From Alkalinema sp. RU_4_3 (lineage in GTDB: Bacteria > Cyanobacteriota > Cyanobacteriia > Leptolyngbyales > Leptolyngbyaceae): a stretch of 43,343 bases of DNA. The notes below the pieces were generated by a model. It was not told where the DNA came from. It saw nothing but the letters and a program-made list of their open reading frames with translations, and searched no databases. The stretch spans positions 1 to 43,343 of the forward strand of contig JAAUSA010000014.1 in NCBI GenBank assembly GCA_012031975.1, written 5' to 3'. Positions 17,859 to 24,945 of this stretch are shown in pieces (position 1 is the first letter of the stretch; each line of letters opens with the position of its first letter). Position numbers and translations under genes: made by a program.

Positions 17859-18161
17859 TCAACCAGTAGCTTTATGGTGGGAATCATTCTGACATTCCGC
17901 CAAAATATGGAGCCGATCCCAGTCACCTTCTATCAGTGCAAGCTTCTTCGATCGCCCCCAGCCCTGTACTTGCTTCTCTCTATAGAAAGCATCAGCTACA
18001 TGGGCAAATGTCTCTGCATAGACCAACTTCACGGGCAATCGTTTTGCCGTATGGTTAGCCCCTAAGCCATTTTGATGTTGCCATAGACGGCGCGATAAGT
18101 TTTTTGTACTGCCCGTATAGAAAGAACCATCACAGCATTCCAGAATATACATATGGGGCAT
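17859..18161 (-). CDS. GIY-YIG nuclease family protein
   Basis: Small single-domain protein of about 100 residues in the UPF0213/YhbQ-like GIY-YIG group. The family motif is seen as MYILECCDGSFYTGSTKNL (Tyr...Tyr-Thr-Gly), followed by RRLWQHQNGLGANHTAKR, LVYAETFAHVADAFYREKQ (conserved Glu region) and GWGRSKKLALIEGD. The start at 18161 (MPHMYILE) is chosen because GGAG lies 8 bases upstream; the open frame extends to 18194. It is flanked on both sides by GGCTGAGCG-type repeats. Confidence 0.9.
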   Translation of the reverse strand: MPHMYILECCDGSFYTGSTKNLSRRLWQHQNGLGANHTAKRLPVKLVYAETFAHVADAFYREKQVQGWGRSKKLALIEGDWDRLHILAECQNDSHHKATG

Positions 18162-18230
18162 ATGCTTCTCCACGGTGTCATTGGACCACACCACAGAATT
18201 CCCAAAATCACGATCAAAATCCTGGACCCA

Positions 18231-18385
18231 TTTTGTCTATTCAAACAACCGAGGGCTGAGCGAAGCCGTGGCTTGCCTCCCGCAGGGTAGCCCGACTACG
18301 AGACAGGCGTGATCGCCTTTTGTCTATTCAAACAACCGAGGGCTGAGCGAAGCCGAAGCCCGGCTACGAAACAGGCGTGATCGCC
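18231..18385. repeat. Tandem duplication carrying the trpA 3' end
   Basis: Unit 1 (18231-18317) and unit 2 (18318-18385) share TTTTGTCTATTCAAACAACC, then GAGGGCTGAGCGAAGCCG, and end in ACAGGCGTGATCGCC. Unit 2 contains the real last codons and stop of trpA (minus strand), so unit 1 is a copied trpA tail. Unit 1 has about 19 extra bases in the middle. The duplication ends 70 bp downstream of the GIY-YIG gene start. Confidence 0.85.
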
Positions 18386-19170
18386 ACCTTCAACGTATGG
18401 CAAAACTCACTCAACGCCTTCAATCCTTCCTTAGGACTCCCCTCAGAAAGCCGCTTCACAAAGGCACTCCCCACAATCGTCCCATCGGCCCCCCACTCCA
18501 TCACCTGACGGGCATGCTCCGGCTGCGAAATCCCAAACCCTACCCCAATAGGCTTATCCGTCACCTGGCGCAACTGCTCGATCAACACCTTCACCCGGTC
18601 CTCCATTGTGTCGCGCACCCCCGTCACCCCCGTCGTACTGACCAGGTAGATAAACCCCTGGGACTTGGCGGCGATCGCCAAAATTCGCTCCGCCGGACTG
18701 GTCGGTGCCACCAGCAAAATCACCTCAATGCCAGCCTTCTCGGCGGGCTTCAATAGAATGTCGGCTTCCTCTAGGGGCAGATCGGGCACCACCAAACCCT
18801 TGACGCCTGCCGCCACGAGGTTCTGTAAAAATTGCTCAATCCCACGATTCAGGATGGGGTTGTAGTAGGTGAACAGGATGATGGGCGATCGCAACGTAGG
18901 AGCGACCTGCGTCACCATGGCCAAAACCTGATCTAACGTCGTCCCCTTGGCCAAAGCTCTCGTCGCCGCCGCCTGAATCACCGGACCATCGGCCAGCGGA
19001 TCCGAATAGGGTACACCCAGCTCGATCATATCGGCCCCCTGCTGGTCCAACAGCCGCAGTGCCTCTGCCGTCGTCTCCAAATCTGGATCGCCCGCTGTCA
19101 GGAAGGGGATCAGGGCGCATTGGGCGCGATCGCGCAGGGTCTCAAAGGTCTGGGAAATCGAAGAAGGCAT
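18364..19170 (-). CDS. trpA: Tryptophan synthase alpha subunit
   Basis: Converts indole-3-glycerol phosphate to indole and glyceraldehyde 3-phosphate; forms the alpha-beta complex with TrpB in the cytoplasm. 268 residues, full length. Conserved blocks include [32 protein letters not shown] (catalytic Glu in this block), [13 protein letters not shown] (catalytic Asp) and [27 protein letters not shown]. It is the last gene of the ndhL-DUF3007-trpA run, a gene order shared by many cyanobacteria, 37 bp after DUF3007. Its stop codon lies in the tandem duplication. Confidence 0.97.
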   Translation of the reverse strand: MPSSISQTFETLRDRAQCALIPFLTAGDPDLETTAEALRLLDQQGADMIELGVPYSDPLADGPVIQAAATRALAKGTTLDQVLAMVTQVAPTLRSPIILFTYYNPILNRGIEQFLQNLVAAGVKGLVVPDLPLEEADILLKPAEKAGIEVILLVAPTSPAERILAIAAKSQGFIYLVSTTGVTGVRDTMEDRVKVLIEQLRQVTDKPIGVGFGISQPEHARQVMEWGADGTIVGSAFVKRLSEGSPKEGLKALSEFCHTLKVAITPVS

Positions 19171-19207
19171 GGGTGGAAAGGGTGATTCAGTTGCTCCGGG
19201 GATTGTA

Positions 19208-19528
19208 TCAGGATTCCTCGGGGTTTTTGGGGCGATCGCGATCGATCTCTGCCTGGAGTTCCGCTAGCTGCTCCGGGGTCATCTCTTCGTAGCGCTGCTG
19301 GATCACAGCTTCTTCGTAGTCCTTAAGCTGCTGCACGTAGGACATCTTCTGGTTCAAGGCCCGGTAGACATAGGTCGAGACCCAGCCCAAAAGCCCCACG
19401 ACCAAGGCCACCTGACTCCAGATGCCCGCCTGCACTTCCTCCAGCCCCGCCACCTTCAGCAGCACATAGGCCAAGCCCCCGGCGCCAAAGACACCCAGGG
19501 TAATCAAAATCGCATCAATACGGCGCAT
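19208..19528 (-). CDS. DUF3007 family membrane protein
   Basis: 106 residues, cyanobacterial and plastid DUF3007. Two hydrophobic helices ([20 protein letters not shown] and [19 protein letters not shown]) precede a charged helical tail with [18 protein letters not shown] and the acidic ending. Its place between ndhL and trpA is conserved, and plant relatives have been discussed in connection with NDH or thylakoid proteins, but I claim no function. Start at MRRIDAILI (19528). It lies 23 bp downstream of ndhL. Confidence 0.9.
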   Translation of the reverse strand: MRRIDAILITLGVFGAGGLAYVLLKVAGLEEVQAGIWSQVALVVGLLGWVSTYVYRALNQKMSYVQQLKDYEEAVIQQRYEEMTPEQLAELQAEIDRDRPKNPEES

Positions 19529-19551
19529 GGGTCTTCTCTTTTGTACAGAAC

Positions 19552-19764
19552 TTAGGCCGCGATCTGACGCTTTTGGGGTCGGAAGTTGAGGAAGGGGGAG
19601 AGGACGATCATGCCGGGGAAGCTGAAGAACACGAAGAAGAACATGAACACCCGTTCGACAGAGCCTGCAAAGTTCCAGCGGGCCTTCAAGTACATGAACA
19701 CGCAGAAGGGCAGCACCACAAGGTACGCGCCGCCGAGGGCTAGATAGAGGAGGGCAACAAGCAT
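19552..19764 (-). CDS. ndhL: NAD(P)H-quinone oxidoreductase subunit L
   Basis: Small membrane subunit of the photosynthetic NDH-1 complex (ferredoxin-dependent plastoquinone reduction and cyclic electron flow in the thylakoid). 70 residues: helix 1 LVALLYLALGGAYLVVLPF, then KARWNFAGSVERVF, helix 2 FFFVFFSFPGMIVLSPF and the ending NFRPQKRQIAA. The SFPGM-LSPFLNFRP signature is typical. The frame is open upstream to 19803; I use the ATG at 19764 (MLVALLYL) because it gives the family's N-terminus. Confidence 0.95.
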   Translation of the reverse strand: MLVALLYLALGGAYLVVLPFCVFMYLKARWNFAGSVERVFMFFFVFFSFPGMIVLSPFLNFRPQKRQIAA

Positions 19765-19937
19765 GGGTGTAGACAAATTGAAGGTTTGCGATCGACATCT
19801 CAATCCATAGTATATTATGTCCTAGGCTTTCTAGCCCATAGGCTTCTCCTTGCCGTAGGCCCTTCTAGGGTCGATGCTAGGGTTCCTATCAAGTCCATAC
19901 CCTGGGGGCATGGCGGAATGGTAGACGCAACGGACTT

Positions 19938-20633
19938 AGACAATTTGAGCACCAAGGCCGAAATGCCCTGTGTGAATGGAGTCAAATTCGGTGAAAGCTT
20001 TAATCTGCTAACGCCGAGCTAAGTTCCGGGTTACGCCGTTTCTTCTTCCCACGATAGGTGGGGGTAAAACAGTGACAGTTGGGGCACAGCAGTCTTAGAT
20101 TGCTGAGGGAATTATCCTGGTTGTTGCCATTGATGTGGTCTAGTTCCAGTGGAATGGGTTTGCCCAGCCACTCCGTTAGATGGCAGCCTTCGCAGCGATG
20201 TTGTTTGATTCCAGCTCTGAGCAGCTTGAGCTTCAGTTTGTAGGACTGAATTGGATACTTGTTCGTCAAGTGGTCTGAAATATCTCTTCTGCTACCTAGT
20301 TGCTGATCCTTACTCCAACCCTGATGGGTGAAGTGAGAAACATCGAGGTTCAATGTGGTGATGCGCTTCTTGAGGGAATCGTAGTTGCCGCCCGCAGGCT
20401 TCAGTCCTAACTTGATTAGGACCTGTCGGTAGGAACAGGAGGTTGCGATCGCAAGCTTCAGTTCTGATTCTGTGTACTTGATCATCGGGCGTTCCGGAAA
20501 AAGTGTAGAGACTAGACGGCTCCTACCTGACTGACGAAGGGTTCGTTAAAAGGTAAAGGCATAGTCCAGACTACAAACATACTCAGATGGGCACATCTAT
20601 CTCAGGTATGGCAGTGAAAGCTGTAGTGGTAAG
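19938..20633 (+). ncRNA. Group I self-splicing intron in tRNA-Leu(UAA)
   Basis: 696 bases from just after the U of the anticodon to a terminal G (AAG before AAAATCC), which fits omega-G. The 5' exon end CUU can pair with GAG near 19947 to form P1 with a U-G at the splice site. Core-like elements are seen at the 3' end, for example CATAGTCCAGACTACA near 20560-20575 (P7/R-S region). Plain tRNA-Leu introns are usually 200-300 bases; the extra length here is an HNH gene on the opposite strand. No full secondary structure was computed. Confidence 0.9.
20000..20485 (-). CDS. HNH endonuclease encoded antisense inside the tRNA-Leu intron
   Basis: 161 residues, a likely homing endonuclease for the intron. 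The HNH domain reads PLELDHINGNNQDNSL (His117) to NLRLLCPNCH (Asn129 region, Cys134, Cys137, His138), with a second zinc pair CEGC at 98-101, so a zinc-ribbon-braced HNH nuclease. N-terminal residues 1-50 form a small helical basic region with CSYRQVLIKLGLKPAGGNY, a DNA-binding module frequently attached to phage HNH proteins. The gene is on the strand opposite to the tRNA, and its last codons overlap intron core sequence near 20000-20035. No strong RBS is seen before the ATG. Confidence 0.9.
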   Translation of the reverse strand: MIKYTESELKLAIATSCSYRQVLIKLGLKPAGGNYDSLKKRITTLNLDVSHFTHQGWSKDQQLGSRRDISDHLTNKYPIQSYKLKLKLLRAGIKQHRCEGCHLTEWLGKPIPLELDHINGNNQDNSLSNLRLLCPNCHCFTPTYRGKKKRRNPELSSALAD

Positions 20634-20880
20634 AAAATCCGTTGATCGCAAGGTCGTGAGGGTTCAAGTCCCTCTGCCCCCATCATAGGTTTGTCAAAAC
20701 CTATTCCTGAACGCGGTTTAGTGACAAATCGCACCAAGACGTTGTGATCTTCCATCGATCGGGCACCCTGAATTCGGTGCATGATGTAAGATAGCTAGGC
20801 TAGAAGCGAAGATTTCAGTCCAGACATTTCAGTGTCGTCACATGCTCGGGGACCCCTCATTCAGCGATCGCAAGAGTTCT

Positions 20881-22254
20881 ATGTCCAGTCGATATTCTCG
20901 GCAGTCACGGAATCTCCAAAGCGCCCAACAAGTCATCTACAGTTTTCTGCTGGATATTGTCAAAAAGTGGCCCCCAGAAGAGGTGCTGCTAGAATTCAAG
21001 CGACTATTTTTATGTCGGGTTGATTCAGCCACCTCCGATGCCATGGAATCGGTCTATGACCTAGTATTCAGCAACAACGAAGAAGAGTTTCGCAACACCC
21101 TCAAGCGAAGCTGCTACATCTTGGTCAACAACTGGGATGCCGCCCGCCGCGTCCAACCCATCCGCCAGCTCCTCAACGCCTTCTGGGACGACACCCTCCC
21201 CAAAGAAAGCATCTCCCCCACCCTTAACCGCCTACGCGCCTGGGTCGAACGCTTCAAAAACAGCGCCGACTTCCAAGACCTCAAACTCTTCACCAGCCGC
21301 TACGACAGCCAACAAAACCCCGAAGACCTCCATTGGGTCAAACGCTACACCTCCTACCTGCTCGTCCCCCAATACATCGACCAGAACAATCCGATCGAGC
21401 AGCGCGAAGCCGCCCGTGCCCTAGCCAAACAGCTCCGCGACCAGTTCAAATTCGACCTGGCCATGTACGTCGCCCGGTCCCAGACCATTCAAACCACCCA
21501 GGAACATCCCCCCCGCAACCCCACGGTCCTCGGCGAAGAAGTCCTGCGCCTAATCAAATCCGTCGTCGTCAAACGCGGCGCCTACAACTACACCAACCTG
21601 GCCAACATCTTCCTCCAGCAGAACGAAGGCATCCCCTACAAAGAATTCAAGCAAAACCTGATTACCTACCTGCTCAGCTTCACCCACGAAGGCTCCGACC
21701 ATGCCAGAACCCTCCGCAAACTGATCGTTGAACGCTTCGATACCCTCTACCAGGAATACGAAAACGACACCGTCACCGACGCCCTGATCCTGCGCACCAG
21801 CAACCGCGTCATCGACTTCCTGACCACCGAGAACCGCCAGCAGCCCTCCTCGATGTTTGTCCTCTTGCTGTCCCAGGGCAACCCCATGACCCTGGTGATC
21901 GCCCTCCTCAAACTGATCCTTGCCTCCCGCAACTCCCGCATCTACCTAGAAGCCCGCATTGCCGACTTGATCCGCTACTACGAAAACTACCCCGAAGACG
22001 AATGCCGCTGGGTCGTCAACTTCCTGGAAATCTTCAACGTCATCTTCACGATCCATGCCGAAAACGTCCAGTACAACCTAATCCGCATGGAAGACATCGA
22101 CCAAAACGACCTCCAAGACGACCTCGGCAACCTCGACGCCTATCGCATCTTCTCCCAGGCCAAACGCTACGTGATTGAAGAAACCGCCATAGAAGAGGCC
22201 GCAGGCGCCGAGCCCGATGATATGAGCACCGTGATCCAGACCACCGAGACCTAA
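20881..22254 (+). CDS. Large conserved-looking protein of unknown function
   Basis: 457 residues from MSSRYSRQSRNLQS; the frame is open upstream to ATG 20842. No motif recognised and no signal peptide or membrane segment. It appears wholly alpha-helical: VIYSFLLDIVKKWPPEEVLLEF, RRVQPIRQLLNAFWDDTL, GRNS-like Asn/Arg positions, then IYLEARIADLIRYYENYP, and an acidic C-terminus (EEAAGAEPDD). The all-helical, charged layout suggests a protein-interaction scaffold, but this is a guess. From about 21130 the codons are strikingly C-ending, unlike hetZ downstream. Its stop overlaps the end of the convergent flippase-like gene by three bases. Confidence 0.7.
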   Translation: MSSRYSRQSRNLQSAQQVIYSFLLDIVKKWPPEEVLLEFKRLFLCRVDSATSDAMESVYDLVFSNNEEEFRNTLKRSCYILVNNWDAARRVQPIRQLLNAFWDDTLPKESISPTLNRLRAWVERFKNSADFQDLKLFTSRYDSQQNPEDLHWVKRYTSYLLVPQYIDQNNPIEQREAARALAKQLRDQFKFDLAMYVARSQTIQTTQEHPPRNPTVLGEEVLRLIKSVVVKRGAYNYTNLANIFLQQNEGIPYKEFKQNLITYLLSFTHEGSDHARTLRKLIVERFDTLYQEYENDTVTDALILRTSNRVIDFLTTENRQQPSSMFVLLLSQGNPMTLVIALLKLILASRNSRIYLEARIADLIRYYENYPEDECRWVVNFLEIFNVIFTIHAENVQYNLIRMEDIDQNDLQDDLGNLDAYRIFSQAKRYVIEETAIEEAAGAEPDDMSTVIQTTET

Positions 22255-23157
22255 CGCCGCCGACTGAGATAGGCAATCCCCGCCCCCACCCCTTCTGCCA
22301 ACGTATTCACCAGTCGATAGGCCGCCAAAATCCACAGCAGCCGCTCGGGAGAGGTTTGGGCATTGAGCAGCCCCACGGCCACGGACTCAAACACCCCCAG
22401 TCCCCCCGGCATCCCCGGCACCACCAACCCCGCCAGCCAAGCCACACTAAAGCTACTCACCAGGGCCAAGGGTTGCTCTACCTTGCCGACGGCCCCCCAA
22501 CAGAGTAGAAAGCCGATCGATCGCAGCACCAAAAACAACCCTTCCCCCAGCAGGGGTTTCCAGGGATATTGCTGAAGGGCGATCGGGGTTTGGTCCAGGG
22601 CCTGGGCTTTTTGCGGCTGGAGATCGCCAGTAGGGGATTGAGAAACCGAGGATGAATACCCGCCAGCACCAGGAGCAACACCGCTGCCTGAGCGACTTGG
22701 AGTTGGGGAATATGGGGTTGGGAAGGTAAACCGATGACAGCTAATACCACCGCCGCCGCCAGCATCAGGAGGGGTTCGAGCAGCACACTGAGGAGGACTA
22801 GAGCCCCCGGCATCCCCCGTTGGCGACCCGCTTGGATACGCCCGTAAAAGTGCCAGATGTTGCCCGGCAGGTACTTGGCAATATTCGTCCTCAAATAGGT
22901 CGCCGCCCCCCACTTACCCGAAGCCCCCTGCCCCAACCCCCGCAAAATCATCGCCCAAACCACCCCGCCCAAACATGGGCCAGCAGCGTTACCCCAAAGG
23001 CCCAGGCCAGGTTGCTCCAAGCCTGGGCTGCGATCGGCAGCGATAGCACTGCCGCTCCATGCTTCCAGAGCATCCTGCCCAAGAAGAACAGAACCAAAGC
23101 AATAATGCCGTAGCGTAACAGGGGTTTGGCTATTTTCATTGAGCGTACCAGTTTCAT
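22251..23157 (-). CDS. LPG synthase-type flippase domain (UPF0104/YbhN-like) membrane protein, two frameshifts
   Basis: Polytopic membrane protein of about 300 residues in three frames. Frame 1 from 23157 ([17 protein letters not shown]) ends at HVWAGWFGR. Adding one base to the C-run at 22963-22966 joins it to AGVVWAMILRGLGQ. Frame 2 has the family hallmark LRTNIAKYLPGNIWHFYGR and ends after SSRKKPRPW. Adding one T at 22608-22612 joins it to KAQALDQTPIALQQ and frame 3, which has VPGMPGGLGVFESVAVGLL. Relatives include the membrane half of MprF and UPF0104 proteins; the lipid handled here is unknown. The ATG overlaps the larC2 stop as ATGA, so it belongs to the larC operon. Confidence 0.8.
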
Positions 23158-23169
23158 TGGGCGTACCAG
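23134..23169. repeat. 18-bp tandem duplication at the larC2/flippase junction
   Basis: TTTCATTGAGCGTACCAG (23134-23151) is followed directly by TTTCATTGGGCGTACCAG (23152-23169), with one difference. Read on the minus strand it doubles an ATGA stop-start junction, giving the flippase gene two in-frame ATGs six codons apart. Confidence 0.9.
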
Positions 23170-23597
23170 GCATCTATGGCCCTACGGTGGATTTCGCGCC
23201 AGGGGAGATTGTGCTGGCGGGCAATGGTGGCACAGTCTTCGTATTCGGGCTGGACATTCAGGAGTTCGCCATTGTGGTAGGCGAGTTTGATGGCGATCGG
23301 GCCTTGGGGCAGCGTGACCGTCTCAAAACGGCGATCGAGAACCGTACGCTCCTGCTGACTGCGGCGGATGCCGAGGGTGGTGGTTTCGGTAAAAATCAGG
23401 CGCTCGATGGGTGGGACTTGCTCAGGGAGGCAGATGACGGTGAGTAAGATCCCAGGGCGGGACTTCTTCATGCCGATCGCCTGGGTAAACACATCCAAGG
23501 CCCCCTGCTCAAACAGGCGATCGAACAGATAGCCGATCGCCTGGGGACTGAGATCGTCGATCTGGGTTTCGAGCACCGTGACGAGCGTGCTAGTCAT
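23154..23597 (-). CDS. larC2: LarC C-terminal part (LarC2), nickel insertion for nickel-pincer cofactor
   Basis: 147 residues matching the C-terminal domain of LarC (DUF111): [59 protein letters not shown] and the ending [19 protein letters not shown]. LarC inserts nickel into the pincer cofactor of lactate racemase and related enzymes. The start ATG overlaps the stop of the upstream part by 8 bases (ATGACTAG). In Lactobacillus plantarum LarC is made from larC1 and larC2 by a programmed frameshift; in many cyanobacteria it is one frame. See the paired entry. Confidence 0.88.
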   Translation of the reverse strand: MTSTLVTVLETQIDDLSPQAIGYLFDRLFEQGALDVFTQAIGMKKSRPGILLTVICLPEQVPPIERLIFTETTTLGIRRSQQERTVLDRRFETVTLPQGPIAIKLAYHNGELLNVQPEYEDCATIARQHNLPWREIHRRAIDAWYAQ

Positions 23598-24489
23598 GGC
23601 CGATCCAAAGGCGGAGGATGTTGGGAATCGGCAGGCTGATGGTGCCCGCCCCCAGGCCGATTTTTTCCAGGGTCATGGCCGGAGTCGGGCCGAAGTGGTG
23701 GGCGAGGGTGGTAACAATGGCGGCGCCCGTGGGGGTAACCAGTTCGCGATCGATGCCGTTGTGGTAGAGCTGCACCTGCCGCATCTCCAGGAGCTTGAGC
23801 ACCGCTGGCACAGGCACAGGCAACCGTCCATGCTGCGCCCAAACCGTTCCGCCGCCCGTGGGCAAAGGCCCGCAGTAGATCCGCTCAATCCCCAGCCATT
23901 CGAGGCCAAGACAGGTGCCCACAATATCGACGATCGCATCGATCGCCCCCACCTCATGGAAATGCACCTGCTCCGGCGCAATCCCATGGACTGCCCCCTC
24001 AGCCTTGGCCAGCGATCGAAATACTGCCAAACTCCAATCGGAGGCGCGATCGGGCAGGGCCGCACCCATGATCATCTGTTCAATTTCCGGCAGGTGGCGG
24101 GTGTGGCTGTGGGAATGGGGTTCGTGACCGTGGGAATGGGGTTCGTGGCTGTGGGAATGGGAATGGCTGTGGGAGTGAACTTCACTGTGGGAGTGGGTTT
24201 CACTGTGGGAATGCGCCTCGCTGTGGGAGTGGGTTTCACCGTGGGAGTGGCTGTGGGATTGGGTTTCGTGGCTGTGTTCATGGTCATGCAGGAGATCGAC
24301 ATGGACCTTGGTGGCCTGTTGGCCATTGTGCTGCATGGGTTCGGCCCGCAGGCTATATTCGCCTTTGATGCCGAGGCGATCGAGGTGGGTGACCAGATAG
24401 TCCAGGGGTAGCCCGATATCCACGAGGGCACCCAGACACATGTCCCCAGCAATTCCCGTCGGGCAGTCGAAATAGGCCACTTTTGCCAT
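23590..24489 (-). CDS. larC1: LarC N-terminal part (LarC1) with His-rich metal-binding stretch
   Basis: 299 residues with the LarC N-terminal domain: [65 protein letters not shown] and [12 protein letters not shown]. Between residues about 67 and 130 lies a His-Ser/Glu repeat tract with over 25 His (units [11 protein letters not shown]), fitting a nickel store or sensor; it is much longer than needed for catalysis. The frame ends at RLWIGHD after the start of the second part. No larA, larB or larE lies in the window, so the client enzyme is elsewhere. Confidence 0.9.
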   Translation of the reverse strand: MAKVAYFDCPTGIAGDMCLGALVDIGLPLDYLVTHLDRLGIKGEYSLRAEPMQHNGQQATKVHVDLLHDHEHSHETQSHSHSHGETHSHSEAHSHSETHSHSEVHSHSHSHSHSHEPHSHGHEPHSHSHTRHLPEIEQMIMGAALPDRASDWSLAVFRSLAKAEGAVHGIAPEQVHFHEVGAIDAIVDIVGTCLGLEWLGIERIYCGPLPTGGGTVWAQHGRLPVPVPAVLKLLEMRQVQLYHNGIDRELVTPTGAAIVTTLAHHFGPTPAMTLEKIGLGAGTISLPIPNILRLWIGHD

Positions 24490-24945
24490 GGATTCAGGTC
24501 CCTTAGTGTCATCTATAGATCAGCGCATTACCCCAGCCTACACCGATCGCGACGGAGACAACTGGGCGCTGAGGTAAAACCCTGGGAAAAATCTTTCCAA
24601 ATCTTCCGGATTCCTTCCATGCCAGGGGAAATGGAGGGAAAGTTCCTGCTCTCCCTCTTAAGGAGTACGTCTTGGGGCATAGGAGACAGGGGCTACCCGA
24701 CCCTTTCCCTATGCCTGTGGACAGATCGGTAATCGTCCACCCCAACTGTCACAGTCATCAATGTTTAGCTTCTCGTCGCCACCTGGTTCAAGTCCTTGGT
24801 GGAAGAGGTTTGCGCGATCGTGCAACCCATTTGTGACAGTTGTGTGACACCGACTGCAAAACCACCTTGAAAACTGCCACCTATTACCCGAAAGGGTAAG
24901 GGTCGGCTGCGTAGATACAGGTGTGCCTACCGAGAACAAACCACC
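24490..24945. other. Divergent regulatory region between larC and hetZ
   Basis: 456 bp with no convincing gene; a 78-codon minus-strand frame inside it has no RBS or family signal. It holds TGTGACA boxes (separate entry), a small hairpin ACCC-GAAA-GGGT near 24887, and must carry promoters for larC1 and hetZ. Confidence 0.55.
24744..24849 (+). promoter_or_regulatory. TGTGACA box cluster upstream of hetZ
   Basis: TGTGACA occurs at 24832-24838 and again at 24843-24849, 11 bp apart (one helical turn). Its inverse TGTCACA is at 24747-24753 in the 10-mer AACTGTCACA, which mirrors TGTGACAGTT at 24832-24841. Half-sites of this type resemble CRP-family boxes (TGTGA-N6-TCACA), but no full symmetric box is present. 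Confidence 0.45.

Larger units (their letters stand above)
19904..20682 (+). tRNA. trnL-UAA: tRNA-Leu(UAA), interrupted by a group I intron
   Basis: The 5' exon is 19904-19937 and the 3' exon is 20634-20682. The acceptor stem GGGGGCA pairs with TGCCCCC (20675-20681) plus discriminator A. The anticodon stem-loop is ACGGA-CTTAAAA-TCCGT, so the anticodon is UAA, cut between U34 and A35. The long variable arm and the T-arm (GAGGG-TTCAAGT-CCCTC) are intact; CCA is not encoded. This insertion site is the one used by the ancient cyanobacterial and plastid tRNA-Leu intron. Confidence 0.95.

Noticed and set aside
24509-24745. A 78-codon minus-strand frame between larC1 and hetZ
   Set aside because: It occupies the promoter region, has no RBS and no family resemblance.
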